A DNA stretch of 64,000 nt, from the NCBI RefSeq assembly GCF_002000985.1, contig NZ_CP018822.1:700001-764000 (forward strand), read 5' to 3'. The notes beneath the pieces are model-generated. The model did no database searches. It was not told the DNA's origin and saw nothing but the letters and a program-made list of their open reading frames with translations. This DNA is from Streptococcus gallolyticus subsp. gallolyticus DSM 16831 (GTDB taxonomy: Bacteria > Bacillota > Bacilli > Lactobacillales > Streptococcaceae). Positions 34,357-43,676 of this stretch are shown here, in pieces (within the stretch, counting starts at the first letter, position 1; every line of letters begins with the position of its first letter). The position numbers and the translations under genes were made by a program.

Positions 34357-35385
34357 TTATTTCACAAACATGGCGTCGCCGAAGCTAAAGAAGCGGTAGC
34401 GTTCGTCAATGGCGTGTTGGTAAGCATCAAGGACAAATTCACGTCCTGCAAAGGCAGATACTAGCATGACAAGTGTTGATTTTGGCAAGTGGAAGTTTGT
34501 TGAAAAAGCATCAACCACTTTAAATTCATAGCCAGGTTTGATGAAGATATTCGTCCAGCCGCTGTCAGCTTTGATGTCGCCGTTGAATTTTGAACCGATA
34601 GTTTCAAGCGTGCGGATAGATGTTGTTCCGACAGCAACGACACGTCTGCCAGCAGCTTTCACGTCACGAAGTGTTTGAGCAGCTTCTTCAGACAGCGTAT
34701 AAAATTCAGAGTGCATTTCGTGCTCTTCGATATTATCGACAGACACTGGGCGGAAAGTTCCTAGCCCAACATGAAGGGTCAGATAGACAAGTTTAACACC
34801 TTTTGCCTCGATTTTGGCAAGCAAATTTTGAGTGAAGTGAAGCCCAGCAGTAGGAGCGGCAGCAGAACCATTTTCTTTAGCATAAACGGTTTGGTAACGG
34901 TCTGGGTCATCTAATTTTTCATGAATATATGGTGGCAATGGCATTTCGCCAAGGCTTTCCAAAACTTCAAGAAAGATACCGTCATAAGCAAATTCAACGA
35001 TACGTCCGCCGTGGTCCAATTCTTCAACCACAGTAGCGGTTAAACGTCCGTCACCAAATGACACCTTAGCTCCGACACGCAAGCGTTTTGCAGGTTTGGC
35101 AAGAACTTCCCATTGGTCACCTTGTGTATTTTTCAAAAGAAGCAATTCCACATGACCGTGTGTGTCTGGTTTTTCACCGTAAAGACGGGCAGGAAGCACA
35201 CGCGTATTGTTCATAACAAGCGCATCCCCAGGGTTTAATTCATCTAAAATATGGTCAAAATGAGCATCAACCATTTCATGTGTCTTGTGGTCAATGACCA
35301 AAAGTTTTGAACTATCTCGTTTTTCAAGAGGAGTTTGGGCAATCAATTCCTCTGGTAAATTAAAATCAAAATCATTGGTATTCAT
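34357..35385 (-). CDS. queA: S-adenosylmethionine:tRNA ribosyltransferase-isomerase
   Basis: A 342-residue enzyme in queuosine synthesis that moves the ribosyl part of SAM to 7-aminomethyl-deazaguanine in tRNA. Family marks: [53 protein letters not shown] and the C-terminal [14 protein letters not shown]. Length is normal. AAGGA lies 8 bp before the ATG. No tgt gene is in the window. Confidence 0.96.
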   Translation of the reverse strand: MNTNDFDFNLPEELIAQTPLEKRDSSKLLVIDHKTHEMVDAHFDHILDELNPGDALVMNNTRVLPARLYGEKPDTHGHVELLLLKNTQGDQWEVLAKPAKRLRVGAKVSFGDGRLTATVVEELDHGGRIVEFAYDGIFLEVLESLGEMPLPPYIHEKLDDPDRYQTVYAKENGSAAAPTAGLHFTQNLLAKIEAKGVKLVYLTLHVGLGTFRPVSVDNIEEHEMHSEFYTLSEEAAQTLRDVKAAGRRVVAVGTTSIRTLETIGSKFNGDIKADSGWTNIFIKPGYEFKVVDAFSTNFHLPKSTLVMLVSAFAGREFVLDAYQHAIDERYRFFSFGDAMFVK

Positions 35386-35462
35386 AGTAAATCCTTAATA
35401 TTTATATTCTCAACTTTACATTATAACACGAGAAGTATTTCTCGTCATCTGGTCGAGGGTAA

Positions 35463-35520
35463 TTGTAATCGTTTTAAAGAGATGATATAATAAAGACGAA
35501 GCTATTTAGAATGATTCTAA
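35463..35520 (+). promoter_or_regulatory. promoter with PerR/Fur-like box before the VIT gene
   Basis: TTGTAA (35463-35468), 17 bp, TATAAT (35486-35491). At 35506-35520 lies TTAGAATGATTCTAA, a perfect palindrome that fits the Per-box pattern NTANAANNATTNTAN at every fixed position. It lies just downstream of the start point, a repressing position. Confidence 0.8.
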
Positions 35521-35560
35521 TTAAAATCAACTCATTACTCACTAATGGAAGGTAACGGAT

Positions 35561-36061
35561 ATGACAATTAGAGATTATGCAAAGTCAATTGTTTACGGTG
35601 GTATGGATGGCATTGTCACAACGTTTGCTGTGGTAGCAGGAGCTGTCGGTGGTAATTTGGGGATTAAACCGATTCTTATTTTAGGATTTTCAAATCTTTT
35701 AGCAGACGGTTTTTCGATGGCAGTTGGTGATTATTTAAGCTCTACGACAGAAGAATCTGCGGTCAAAGCAAAAGCTGTAAAAAATGCAGGAGCAACCTTT
35801 ATGTCATTTATCACTTTCGGCTTAATTCCTTTACTGTCATATCTTTTGATTAATGTTTTTAGTCTCTTTAAAATACACACATTTCTGATTGCTTGTGTCT
35901 TGGTATCACTTGCCTTAGCCTTACTTGGCTTGGTGAAAGCAATCATTACAGGTAGCAGTAAGAAAAAAGAAATTTTTAGAACCCTACTTATCGGCTTAAT
36001 CGCTGCGCTTTTTGCCTATTGTGTCGGCGAAGGTCTCGGAAAATTAGCAGGAACACGCTAG
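35561..36061 (+). CDS. VIT1/CCC1-family metal transporter
   Basis: A 166-residue membrane protein with about five helices. The first helix GGMDGIVTTFAVVAGAVGG and second LGFSNLLADGFSMAVGDYLSS are the conserved VIT/CCC1 signature with the metal-path Asp, Met and Gly residues. Family members export or store iron or manganese. The protein is short because the cytoplasmic metal-binding insertion of plant VIT1 is reduced (about 15 residues, STTEESAVKAKAVKN). The PerR-like box upstream supports iron/manganese or peroxide control. Substrate is inferred. Confidence 0.82.
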   Translation: MTIRDYAKSIVYGGMDGIVTTFAVVAGAVGGNLGIKPILILGFSNLLADGFSMAVGDYLSSTTEESAVKAKAVKNAGATFMSFITFGLIPLLSYLLINVFSLFKIHTFLIACVLVSLALALLGLVKAIITGSSKKKEIFRTLLIGLIAALFAYCVGEGLGKLAGTR

Positions 36062-36067
36062 CAAAAT

Positions 36068-36095
36068 TCACTCATTAATAATGAGTGGATTTTTT
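36068..36095 (+). terminator. terminator of the VIT gene
   Basis: TCACTCATT (36068-36076) pairs with AATGAGTGGA, followed by a T-run. Confidence 0.8.
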
Positions 36096-36177
36096 AAATA
36101 TTGCACTTTTTACTCATTAAAAAAAGTTTTTGAAAGTTTAAACTAAGAAACAAATACCAAAAAAGGAGTTAATAAAT

Positions 36178-36915
36178 ATGGTACAATTAGAACTTAAAAA
36201 TGTTTGTAAAAAATATTCTGGTCAATCTCACTATGCGTTAGACCATATTAATTTAGTAGTTGAAAAAGGCGATTTTGTAGCTATTATGGGGAGAAGTGGT
36301 AGCGGAAAGACAACGTTTTTGAATGTTTCTTCAACCATTGACAGTATTGATAGTGGTGATATTTTCTGTGGTGATAAAAATATTGGTCAGCTTTCTGATA
36401 AAGAGGCTACAGAATTTAGAAAAAATAATGTTGGATTTGTTTTTCAAGATTACATGTTGTTAGATAGTTTGACAATTCGTGAAAATATTGCGATTGCGTT
36501 ATCACTTCAAAATGTAGATAAAAGTAAAATTGATGACAAAATTAATGATTATGCATCAGAGCTAAATTTGTATGAACAGCTAGAAAAATATCCTTATCAA
36601 TTATCAGGAGGACAGAAGCAAAGAGCAAGTATCATTCGAGCAATTATAAAAAATCCAGAAATTGTTTTTGCTGATGAGCCAACAGGTGCGTTAGATTTAA
36701 AATCGTCAGAAGATACAATGAAATTGCTAAGTAAAATTAATCGTATGTTTAATGTGACTATATTAATGGTAACCCATGACATTCTATCAGCTTCATACGC
36801 TAATCGTGTTGTTGTTTTAAAAGATGGTCAGTTTGATAAAGAAATTCTAAAATCAGGTTGTGGTTCTACCTATCGCGATACCATTAGTCAAGCATTGTCA
36901 AAAGTAGGTGAGTAA
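36178..36915 (+). CDS. ABC transporter ATP-binding protein, Bce/Lol (MacB-like) type
   Basis: A 245-residue ATPase: Walker A GRSGSGKTT, ABC signature LSGGQKQR, Walker B IVFADEPTGALD with the GALD D-loop typical of the MacB/BceA/LolD group, and His switch VTHD. It partners the FtsX-like permease that starts 1 bp after its stop. Such pairs give resistance to, or sense, cell-wall-active peptides. AAGGAG is 9 bp before the ATG. The whole block 36.1-41.0 kb is distinctly AT-rich, hinting at gain by transfer. Confidence 0.92.
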   Translation: MVQLELKNVCKKYSGQSHYALDHINLVVEKGDFVAIMGRSGSGKTTFLNVSSTIDSIDSGDIFCGDKNIGQLSDKEATEFRKNNVGFVFQDYMLLDSLTIRENIAIALSLQNVDKSKIDDKINDYASELNLYEQLEKYPYQLSGGQKQRASIIRAIIKNPEIVFADEPTGALDLKSSEDTMKLLSKINRMFNVTILMVTHDILSASYANRVVVLKDGQFDKEILKSGCGSTYRDTISQALSKVGE

Positions 36916-36916
36916 T

Positions 36917-38818
36917 ATGATTTGGACAATAACAAAAGCAAATATTATTAAAAATTTTTCACTCTACCGAGTTTATTTTTTAGCTACAATTGGACTTTTA
37001 AGTGTTTTTACAGCATTTCTAACGTTTACTTCTGATAAGATGATTTTAGCCAAAATTGCAGAGAGCGAACAAGCTTCTGCAATAGCGAATATTTCACTTA
37101 CTTTTTTGATTGTTTTTTTAACTATTTTTTTGATGTATTTCAATAACTTTTTCATCAAAAGAAGAAGTCGTGAATTAGGAGCTATGGCTATTTTGGGATT
37201 TTCTAAACAAAAGTTAGTTACATTACTAACTTTGGAGAATCTTGTTATTTTATCGGTGAGTTACCTTATTAGCCTTATTATGGGGCCAACATTATATACA
37301 GCGGTAGTCTCCCTTATTATTAATGTTTTAGGAATTGAAATATCCAATCAGTGGTTTATATCACCAGAAATGGTTATTAAATCTTTTGGAATTGTATTAA
37401 TTATTTTTATTATTAATTTTTTAATTAACATTAGTATCATTAAAGGTCAGTCTTTGATTGAGTTTGTTAATTATTCTAAAAAAGCTGAAAAACAAATTAA
37501 GGTGAAAAGGGTTCGTTCAATTTTAGCGATTACTGCCTTGGGAACAGCATATTGCTTGTGCTTAACGACTATGTTTAGTATGACACAGCGTATTTGGGTA
37601 AAAATAGGGATTATGCCAATTTCACTTCTAATGATTATTCTTATTTCACTAGGAAGTATTTTTACGATTCGCTATGGTCTAGTTTTTATACTCTCTCTTT
37701 TAAAGAAAAATAGAAAAAAACTTTATCAACCAGTAGCTAATGTTGTATATCCTAAGCTTAGCTTTAGAATTGCAACAAAAAGTAGATTATTAACCATTTT
37801 AAGTGGACTTTTAACATTAACAATTGTTATCAGTGGTATGATGGTAATGCTCATTACTTATAGCGTGAATGGTATCGAACGATTAAATCCATCAGCTATT
37901 GAATATAATTTACAGGATGAAAATGGGACAGTTGATATTGATAAAATTCTTAATAAGTATCAAGTAAGTCAATTAGATATTCATCTTTTAAGACTTAATA
38001 GCAATCCTAAAGTAACCATTACAGATAGTGGGCAAACCATACCATATTTTGATTTGGTTAAATATAGTGATTACGAGCAACTAGCTAAAGTTCAAGGAAA
38101 AAAAGTATTGGCTGATGCATCAGTACCTCTGTTAATTAACTACTATCCTACCCAAAAAAGTTTGGGAAAAACGTTTAAATTTGAAAATGGGAGTGAAGTA
38201 ACTGTAAAAAAAGTAACAACTGATAATATTTTTAGTTTTGCAACTAGTGTAAGTACTTTAGTTGTAAGTGATGAATTTTACGATACTTTGCAAAGAATTT
38301 ATCCAAGTAAAGAAGTAGTGATTAGAACATTTAATGGAGATAATGTTCGTCATAGTAAAGCTTTTTATGAATACTTTAAAAACATAGATGATATTAAGAG
38401 TAGTTATGAACGTGAATATTTAGTTAAAACTGGAAATATTTCAACTTATATCTTTATTTCATTTTTATCAATCTTATTTGTTATTTGTACAGGAAGCATA
38501 CTGTACTTTACAAGTTTGGTTGAAATCATGGAAAATAAAAATGAATATTCTTATTTAAATAAATTGGGCTATGGTAAAGAATTAATTGACAAAATTCTTA
38601 AGTATGAAATTGGAATCTTATTTGTTATTCCCGTTTTATTAGGTACTATTAATGGGGGTGCATTACTTATTTTTTATAAATATTTATTTACAGACAGTTT
38701 AGTTGCAAGTCAGATTATTTTTGTATCGATTGGAATATGTTTATTAATCTTCTTATTGCTATATTTCTTTGTTTACGTTTTAACCAATCGTTCAGCACAT
38801 TCTATAGTCAATTCTTAA
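36917..38818 (+). CDS. ABC transporter permease, FtsX/BceB type
   Basis: A 633-residue membrane protein with about ten helices in the Bce-type pattern: one plus three N-terminal, pairs in the middle, a large outside domain of about 190 residues (roughly 325-515, starting near YSVNGIERLNPSAIEY) and three or four C-terminal helices. Such outside domains bind lantibiotics or bacitracin-like peptides and signal to a kinase. ATG 36917 with AGGTGAG is preferred to GTG 36908. A kinase/regulator pair follows, so the set resembles a detoxification module. Confidence 0.9.
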   Translation: MIWTITKANIIKNFSLYRVYFLATIGLLSVFTAFLTFTSDKMILAKIAESEQASAIANISLTFLIVFLTIFLMYFNNFFIKRRSRELGAMAILGFSKQKLVTLLTLENLVILSVSYLISLIMGPTLYTAVVSLIINVLGIEISNQWFISPEMVIKSFGIVLIIFIINFLINISIIKGQSLIEFVNYSKKAEKQIKVKRVRSILAITALGTAYCLCLTTMFSMTQRIWVKIGIMPISLLMIILISLGSIFTIRYGLVFILSLLKKNRKKLYQPVANVVYPKLSFRIATKSRLLTILSGLLTLTIVISGMMVMLITYSVNGIERLNPSAIEYNLQDENGTVDIDKILNKYQVSQLDIHLLRLNSNPKVTITDSGQTIPYFDLVKYSDYEQLAKVQGKKVLADASVPLLINYYPTQKSLGKTFKFENGSEVTVKKVTTDNIFSFATSVSTLVVSDEFYDTLQRIYPSKEVVIRTFNGDNVRHSKAFYEYFKNIDDIKSSYEREYLVKTGNISTYIFISFLSILFVICTGSILYFTSLVEIMENKNEYSYLNKLGYGKELIDKILKYEIGILFVIPVLLGTINGGALLIFYKYLFTDSLVASQIIFVSIGICLLIFLLLYFFVYVLTNRSAHSIVNS

Positions 38819-38822
38819 AATA

Positions 38823-38831
38823 TGGTACAAT
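38823..38831 (+). promoter_or_regulatory. extended -10 before the sensor kinase
   Basis: TG-G-TACAAT (38823-38831), 31 bp before the kinase ATG, may give the two-component system its own transcript. Confidence 0.5.
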
Positions 38832-38862
38832 GGGAGTAAATATGTTTCAGTGGGAATGAGAG

Positions 38863-40425
38863 ATGGAAAAAACAATTAAAAACGGGAGCAAAAAATATCT
38901 ATGGGTTTTTGCTATACTTTTTCAGCAATTAATTACGTTATTATTGTTATACTATGATGAAAAAATTGATGGACTAGTTTTTTCTGAAAAATTTGCTATT
39001 GTAACGATTTTAGTTGATGGTATCTTTATATGGCTAGCTTCGGTTTTACGTCAAGAAAAAGATAGTATTTTTACGAAGATTATTTTTATTGTTTCCTTGA
39101 CTGTATGGCAATACTACTTTACAATGTCTAATCATGAGTTTTTGAATACAATCGGCATTCTTTTTCAACCATTATTATTATATGGGTACACAGTTGAAAT
39201 TGTTAATTTTATATTGTACAACCAGAAACATTTTAAGACTAAATTTGATTTTGGATTGATTATTGTAATTTTAATAACTACTCTCTGTTATTTTATCAGT
39301 CAATCCTTATTCAATTTATTGTATTTTATTTTATTCATTTTTTTACATTTTTACCCTTTCCTATTATTAGTAATTTATCGCTCACATTTTAAGCAAGTTA
39401 TTAGTTCAGTAAAAAAATCATGTGGGTACTTTGCAATACTTTTATTGCTTATACTATTTAGTGAGTTTTATGGCGACACTCATCCCATCAATCCTGCGTA
39501 CAATAATTTAGGTTGGTATTTATTTCCCTCTATATTAGGAATTACTTATTATTTTAGGACCATTCATGATAAACTTCGTCTAGAGATTAGGCATTATTTG
39601 GGAACTTATCAACTAAAATTAGAAATATTATTATTGCTATTTATAATTGGATGGATAGTTGTTATTCGCTTTTTTATCACAGATTTTCTCCTGTTTTTTG
39701 TTGTAACAAGTGTTAATGTATTGTTTATTCTGATGGCATTATCATTTTTAATTTATTATATGTCTAAAATGAATGAGAGAATCATGTTGATTGATGGGCA
39801 ACGTTTGTCACGCTTTATGAAAACAGAAGAAAGTGTTCGTCAAGATTTTTCAAACTATCTTCATGATGATATTTTACAAAATATTATAGCTGTAAAGAAT
39901 TTATTATCTTTAGAGAATCAAAAATTAGCTAGTCAATACGTTGTTGAGGAATTGAACGACTTGGTTGTGAGTATTCGAAATGAGATTGACTCTTACCATC
40001 CAATATTATTGTCAGACAAAAATTTGAAGGATAATTATCAAATTCTTTTAACAGAACTATTGAAAAAACGCAAAAGTCGTAAAGAGATTATTTTTAACTG
40101 CTTAGAAGATTTAACTTTACTTCCTCCATATGATGTTATGGTATATCGTTTCTTAAAAGAACTGACAAATAATGCAATAAAATATGCGACAGGTAAAAAT
40201 ATTGATTTATCTTTGGACATTCAGTCAGATACTATAGTGATTAAAGAGTGGAACCAATGCTACGCTTGTGGAAAAGTGGCATATGGTCGAGGTCTTAAAT
40301 CAATAGAAGAAACATTATCTGTTTTCGGAGGTAACATCGATATTCAGATTAATGATAATGTCTTTGTGATAAAAATTTTATTGCCAATAGATTGGAAATT
40401 ATGTTATGAAAATTTTATTGATTGA
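38863..40425 (+). CDS. sensor histidine kinase with large multi-pass membrane domain
   Basis: A 520-residue protein. The first 305 or so residues form about ten transmembrane helices, unusual for a kinase beside a Bce-type transporter, which normally has two. A HisKA_3-type phosphoacceptor follows (SNYLHDDILQNIIAVKNLL, with His in HDD), then an ATPase domain with N-box LKELTNNAIKYA and G-box GRGLKSIEETL. The short-loop ATPase belongs to the DesK/LiaS class, which pairs with LuxR-type regulators. The signal is probably a lipophilic ligand or membrane state (inference). It overlaps its regulator gene by 20 bp. Confidence 0.88.
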   Translation: MEKTIKNGSKKYLWVFAILFQQLITLLLLYYDEKIDGLVFSEKFAIVTILVDGIFIWLASVLRQEKDSIFTKIIFIVSLTVWQYYFTMSNHEFLNTIGILFQPLLLYGYTVEIVNFILYNQKHFKTKFDFGLIIVILITTLCYFISQSLFNLLYFILFIFLHFYPFLLLVIYRSHFKQVISSVKKSCGYFAILLLLILFSEFYGDTHPINPAYNNLGWYLFPSILGITYYFRTIHDKLRLEIRHYLGTYQLKLEILLLLFIIGWIVVIRFFITDFLLFFVVTSVNVLFILMALSFLIYYMSKMNERIMLIDGQRLSRFMKTEESVRQDFSNYLHDDILQNIIAVKNLLSLENQKLASQYVVEELNDLVVSIRNEIDSYHPILLSDKNLKDNYQILLTELLKKRKSRKEIIFNCLEDLTLLPPYDVMVYRFLKELTNNAIKYATGKNIDLSLDIQSDTIVIKEWNQCYACGKVAYGRGLKSIEETLSVFGGNIDIQINDNVFVIKILLPIDWKLCYENFID

Positions 40426-41011
40426 TGACCATAAACTTTTTGCTAAGAGTATTCAACTAATGTGTGAACAGTTTGATGAAATTGATACTTTAGATACATT
40501 AACAGCAAATTTTGATAATTTTGACATCAACCCAACATACTATGATATTGTTTTACTTGATATTAATTTAACAAATATTTCTAAAGAGAATGGTTTGGAT
40601 TTAGCGGAAAAATTAATTCAAAATTATCCAGGAATAAAAGTCGCTATGTTAACGGGTTATGTGAAATCTGTTTATGAAGAACGTGCTAAAAAGATTGGCA
40701 CCTACGGTTTTATTGATAAAAATATTGAACCAGATAAATTGTTGAGAATTTTAAAAATAATCTACTCTGGTAAAAAATATTTTGAGCAGTTTGGCTACCA
40801 AGATTGTTCAGAAGAATTAACCAAGCAAGAAGTTACTATTTTAGATTTGAGTCGAAAAGGACATACTATAAAAGCAATCGAAGAAACGCTTTACATAAGC
40901 CGTAGAACAGTATTTAATCATTTAAGTCATATTTATGCGAAATTATCGGTGAATAATAAACAGGAGGCAATTTATAAAGCGGAACAATTAGGTTATTTTA
41001 TGGATTTTTAA
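40406..41011 (+). CDS. response regulator, NarL/LuxR type
   Basis: A 201-residue regulator: receiver domain with acidic residues IDDH near the start, phosphoacceptor Asp in VLLDINL, and conserved Thr and Lys (AMLTGY, FIDKN); then a LuxR-type helix-turn-helix (LSRKGHTIKAIEETLYISRRTVFNHLSHIYAKL). It is coupled to the upstream kinase by overlap. Targets are not known; the adjacent ABC transporter operon is the obvious candidate. It differs from the OmpR-type regulators usually found with Bce transporters. Confidence 0.9.
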   Translation: MKILLIDDHKLFAKSIQLMCEQFDEIDTLDTLTANFDNFDINPTYYDIVLLDINLTNISKENGLDLAEKLIQNYPGIKVAMLTGYVKSVYEERAKKIGTYGFIDKNIEPDKLLRILKIIYSGKKYFEQFGYQDCSEELTKQEVTILDLSRKGHTIKAIEETLYISRRTVFNHLSHIYAKLSVNNKQEAIYKAEQLGYFMDF

Positions 41012-41015
41012 TCAT

Positions 41016-41062
41016 AAAAAGAAGAAGTTTGAAATTTTTGATTTCAAACTTCTTCTTTTTTT
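41016..41062. terminator. terminator after the two-component system
   Basis: A long perfect stem AAGAAGAAGTTTGAAAT / ATTTCAAACTTCTTCTT around TTTTTG, followed by T's. Confidence 0.93.
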
Positions 41063-41073
41063 AAACAATTCCC

Positions 41074-41128
41074 TTGACAAAAATTGGTATATACCATATA
41101 ATAAAAATAGATAAGAGGTCTATACCAA
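41074..41128 (+). promoter_or_regulatory. nagB promoter with two NagR-like (dre) sites
   Basis: Perfect promoter TTGACA (41074-41079), 17 bp, TATAAT (41097-41102). The spacer holds TGGTATATACCA (41085-41096), and GGTCTATACCAA follows at 41117-41128; both match the GntR-family dre pattern TGGTNTANACCA. A repressor such as NagR would block polymerase directly. Confidence 0.85.
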
Positions 41129-41154
41129 AACAGAAGATGTTGGAGGATTTAAAA

Positions 41155-41859
41155 ATGAAAGTAATTCGTGTTAATAATCAAGTTGAAGGTGGTCAAGTGG
41201 CATTTTCTCTTTTGAAAGATGAAATGGCTAAGGGAGCTAAAACATTGGGACTTGCAACAGGTAGCACACCGCTTAGTTTCTATGAAGAAATTAGAAAGAG
41301 CAATCTTGATTTCTCAGATATGACTAGCATTAATCTGGATGAATACGTTGGTTTGGCAGCTGACAACGAGCAAAGTTATCGTCATTTTATGCAAGAAAAT
41401 CTTTTCCAATACAAACCATTTAAAGAAAGTTTTCTTCCTAACGGCTTGGCAGAAGATTTGCAAGCAGAAACACGTCGTTATGACCAAGTGATTGCTGAAC
41501 ACGGTATTGATTTTCAAATTTTGGGAATTGGGCGCAATGGTCATATTGGTTTTAATGAACCTGGGACACCATTTGACGTGACAACACACATTGTTGATTT
41601 AGCAAAAGACACCATTGAAGCAAATAGCCGTTTCTTTGCCAGCATGGATGATGTGCCAAAACAAGCCATTTCAATGGGTATCAAATCAATCATGGCTTCT
41701 AAAATGGTTGTTTTAATGGCTTATGGCAAAGGTAAAGCTGACGCTATCAATCAAATGATTAATGGACCTGTCACTGAAGAATTGCCAGCGAGTGTCCTTC
41801 AAAATCACCCTAATGTTGTCGTGATTGTAGATGAAGCCGCAGCAAGTCAATTAAACTAA
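41155..41859 (+). CDS. nagB: glucosamine-6-phosphate deaminase
   Basis: A 234-residue enzyme converting glucosamine-6-phosphate to fructose-6-phosphate and ammonia, linking amino sugar use to glycolysis. Motifs: [20 protein letters not shown] with the catalytic Asp, [14 protein letters not shown], and the C-terminal [16 protein letters not shown]. It starts [22 protein letters not shown] lies 9 bp before. Two dre-like sites control it. It is monocistronic, with its own terminator. Confidence 0.96.
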   Translation: MKVIRVNNQVEGGQVAFSLLKDEMAKGAKTLGLATGSTPLSFYEEIRKSNLDFSDMTSINLDEYVGLAADNEQSYRHFMQENLFQYKPFKESFLPNGLAEDLQAETRRYDQVIAEHGIDFQILGIGRNGHIGFNEPGTPFDVTTHIVDLAKDTIEANSRFFASMDDVPKQAISMGIKSIMASKMVVLMAYGKGKADAINQMINGPVTEELPASVLQNHPNVVVIVDEAAASQLN

Positions 41860-41865
41860 TAAACG

Positions 41866-41897
41866 TAAAGTCTGGGTTTTGACACTCAGACTTTTAC
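41866..41897 (+). terminator. nagB terminator
   Basis: AAAGTCTGGG pairs with CTCAGACTTT, with few T's after it. Confidence 0.7.
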
Positions 41898-41919
41898 TGT
41901 CTAAAAATCACTGATAACA

Positions 41920-41928
41920 TGGTAAAAT
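41920..41928 (+). promoter_or_regulatory. extended -10 promoter, leaderless arrangement, of the rsuA-type gene
   Basis: TG-G-TAAAAT (41920-41928). The expected +1 is 41935, the A of the ATG; AGAACC between them is no ribosome-binding site. Confidence 0.6.
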
Positions 41929-41934
41929 AGAACC

Positions 41935-42651
41935 ATGCGTTTAGACAAATTATTAGGTCAGGCTGGTTTTGGGTCGCGAAATCAGGTTAAAAAACTAATT
42001 CGCAGTCGTCAAGTGTATGTGGACGGTCGTTTGGCTGAAGCGGATAATCTCAACGTTGAGCCCAGTCTGCAAAAAATCACAGTATCAGGAAAACAAGTCA
42101 AACAGTCATCAGAGAAATATTTTCTTCTCAATAAACCTGCTGGCGTTGTTTCAGCAGTGTCTGATAAAGAACATCAGACAGTGATTGATTTAATCAAAGA
42201 AGCAGACCGTGTTCCAAAGCTTTATCCAGTCGGACGACTTGACCGTAGTACCGAAGGCTTGCTTCTCGTTACCAATAACGGTCCGCTAGGTTACCGAATG
42301 TTACATCCCAAATATCACGTTGCCAAGACTTATTATGTCGAGGTTAATGCGTTTTTAGCTGATGATGCGCCAGCATTTTTTGAAAATGGAGTGTCCTTTG
42401 ATGATGGAACGATTTGTAAGCCTGCTAAGCTTGAGATTATCACAGCAAGTCCAGAAAAAAGCTCTGCTTATGTCACGATTTCCGAAGGAAAATTTCACCA
42501 GATTAAAAAAATGTTTTTAGCCTACGGTGTAAAAGTGACCTATTTGAAACGACTAACGTTTGGAGAATTTCAACTGGGCGATTTACCAAGCGGACAATAT
42601 CGTGAGTTGACTTCTACCGAAAAAGAAATCTTGAAAAATTATCTGTATTAG
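41935..42651 (+). CDS. rsuA: 16S rRNA pseudouridine synthase, RsuA family
   Basis: A 238-residue pseudouridine synthase: an N-terminal S4 RNA-binding domain (RLDKLLGQAGFGSRNQVKKLIRSRQVYVDG) and a catalytic domain with the key Asp in GRLDRSTEGLLLVTNNG. The linker NKPAGVVSA and the C-terminal SEGKFHQIKKMF are typical of RsuA, which makes pseudouridine 516 in 16S rRNA. Target position is inferred from family. There is no Shine-Dalgarno, and the start codon coincides with the predicted transcription start. Confidence 0.9.
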   Translation: MRLDKLLGQAGFGSRNQVKKLIRSRQVYVDGRLAEADNLNVEPSLQKITVSGKQVKQSSEKYFLLNKPAGVVSAVSDKEHQTVIDLIKEADRVPKLYPVGRLDRSTEGLLLVTNNGPLGYRMLHPKYHVAKTYYVEVNAFLADDAPAFFENGVSFDDGTICKPAKLEIITASPEKSSAYVTISEGKFHQIKKMFLAYGVKVTYLKRLTFGEFQLGDLPSGQYRELTSTEKEILKNYLY

Positions 42652-42676
42652 GTATCAGATGTTTTTCAGGATTTTT

Positions 42677-42684
42677 TTCGAATA
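42677..42684 (+). promoter_or_regulatory. SigX (ComX) box variant before coiA
   Basis: TTCGAATA in a TTTTTTTCGAATAAAATAG context, 20 bp before the coiA start and 13 nt upstream of its Shine-Dalgarno region. The same 8-mer precedes comEA. Confidence 0.78.
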
Positions 42685-42704
42685 AAATAGGTAGGAGGTG
42701 TGAT

Positions 42705-43676
42705 GTGTTATCAGCGCTTGATGAAAATGGAAAATTAGTGTCTTTGTTAGACGCTATCCCAGCCAACCAAAATTTTGTTTGCCCAGCTTGCCGCTCTGCT
42801 GTGCGTTTAAAAAATGGCAAAGTTATGCGTCCGCACTTTGCTCATGTTTCTTTGGATAAGTGTGATTTTTATAGTGAAAATGAAAGCAGTGAGCATCTTC
42901 AGTTAAAAGCGGCGCTTTATCATGCTGTGTCGCGGACTGAACAAGTCGTGGTTGAAAAAGTTTTACCAGATTTACATCAGGTGGCTGATTTATTTGTCAA
43001 TGATAATTTGGTTTTAGAAGTGCAATGTTCGCGCTTATCAGAACAGCGATTATTTCAACGCACAAAAGCCTATCAAAGTCATGGTATTCAAGTGCTTTGG
43101 TTGTTGGGTGAAAAGTTGTGGCTCGGCAATCGTTTATCACCTTTGCAACGTCATTTTCTTTATTTTTCGCAGAATATGGGCTTTCATTTGTGGGAGTTGG
43201 ATGTCACAAAACAGCTCATTCGTTTACATTATTTAATCTATGAAGATTTGCATGGAAAGGTTCACTATCTAACCAAGACTTGTTCATTTTCAGATGATAT
43301 TATGGCATTTTTTCGACTTCCTTATCGGCAGCAGAAGCTTTCAACTTACGAGGTAAACCAAGACCAAACCTTATTAACTTATATTCAAAAACAGCTATCT
43401 TCTCGCCATTCAATTTGGTTAAAAAGGCAAGAAGAAGCTTATTTACAAGGAAAAAATTTGCTAAGTTTGCCTTTATCGGCTTACTTTCCACAAGTTCGTC
43501 CTTTTGATTTTGCTGAGGGGTTCTGTCAGATTTCCCAAGATTTATCACCGTTTTACGAAAATTTTCATTGCTTTTATCAAAATCAAACAGAAAAAGAACG
43601 TCAATGGCTTTATCCGCCAGCTTATTATGATAAAATGGTAAATAAACCTCAAAAAGGAGAATGTGATGTCAGATAA
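42705..43676 (+). CDS. coiA: competence protein CoiA
   Basis: A 323-residue protein needed for transformation after DNA uptake. N-terminal zinc-finger-like [24 protein letters not shown], then a nuclease-like core with [13 protein letters not shown] and [22 protein letters not shown]. The start is GTG at 42705 with AGGAGG 7 bp upstream. It overlaps pepF by 11 bp; coiA-pepF order is known in other streptococci. The SigX-type box is its only evident promoter, so expression should be limited to competence. Confidence 0.93.
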   Translation: MLSALDENGKLVSLLDAIPANQNFVCPACRSAVRLKNGKVMRPHFAHVSLDKCDFYSENESSEHLQLKAALYHAVSRTEQVVVEKVLPDLHQVADLFVNDNLVLEVQCSRLSEQRLFQRTKAYQSHGIQVLWLLGEKLWLGNRLSPLQRHFLYFSQNMGFHLWELDVTKQLIRLHYLIYEDLHGKVHYLTKTCSFSDDIMAFFRLPYRQQKLSTYEVNQDQTLLTYIQKQLSSRHSIWLKRQEEAYLQGKNLLSLPLSAYFPQVRPFDFAEGFCQISQDLSPFYENFHCFYQNQTEKERQWLYPPAYYDKMVNKPQKGECDVR

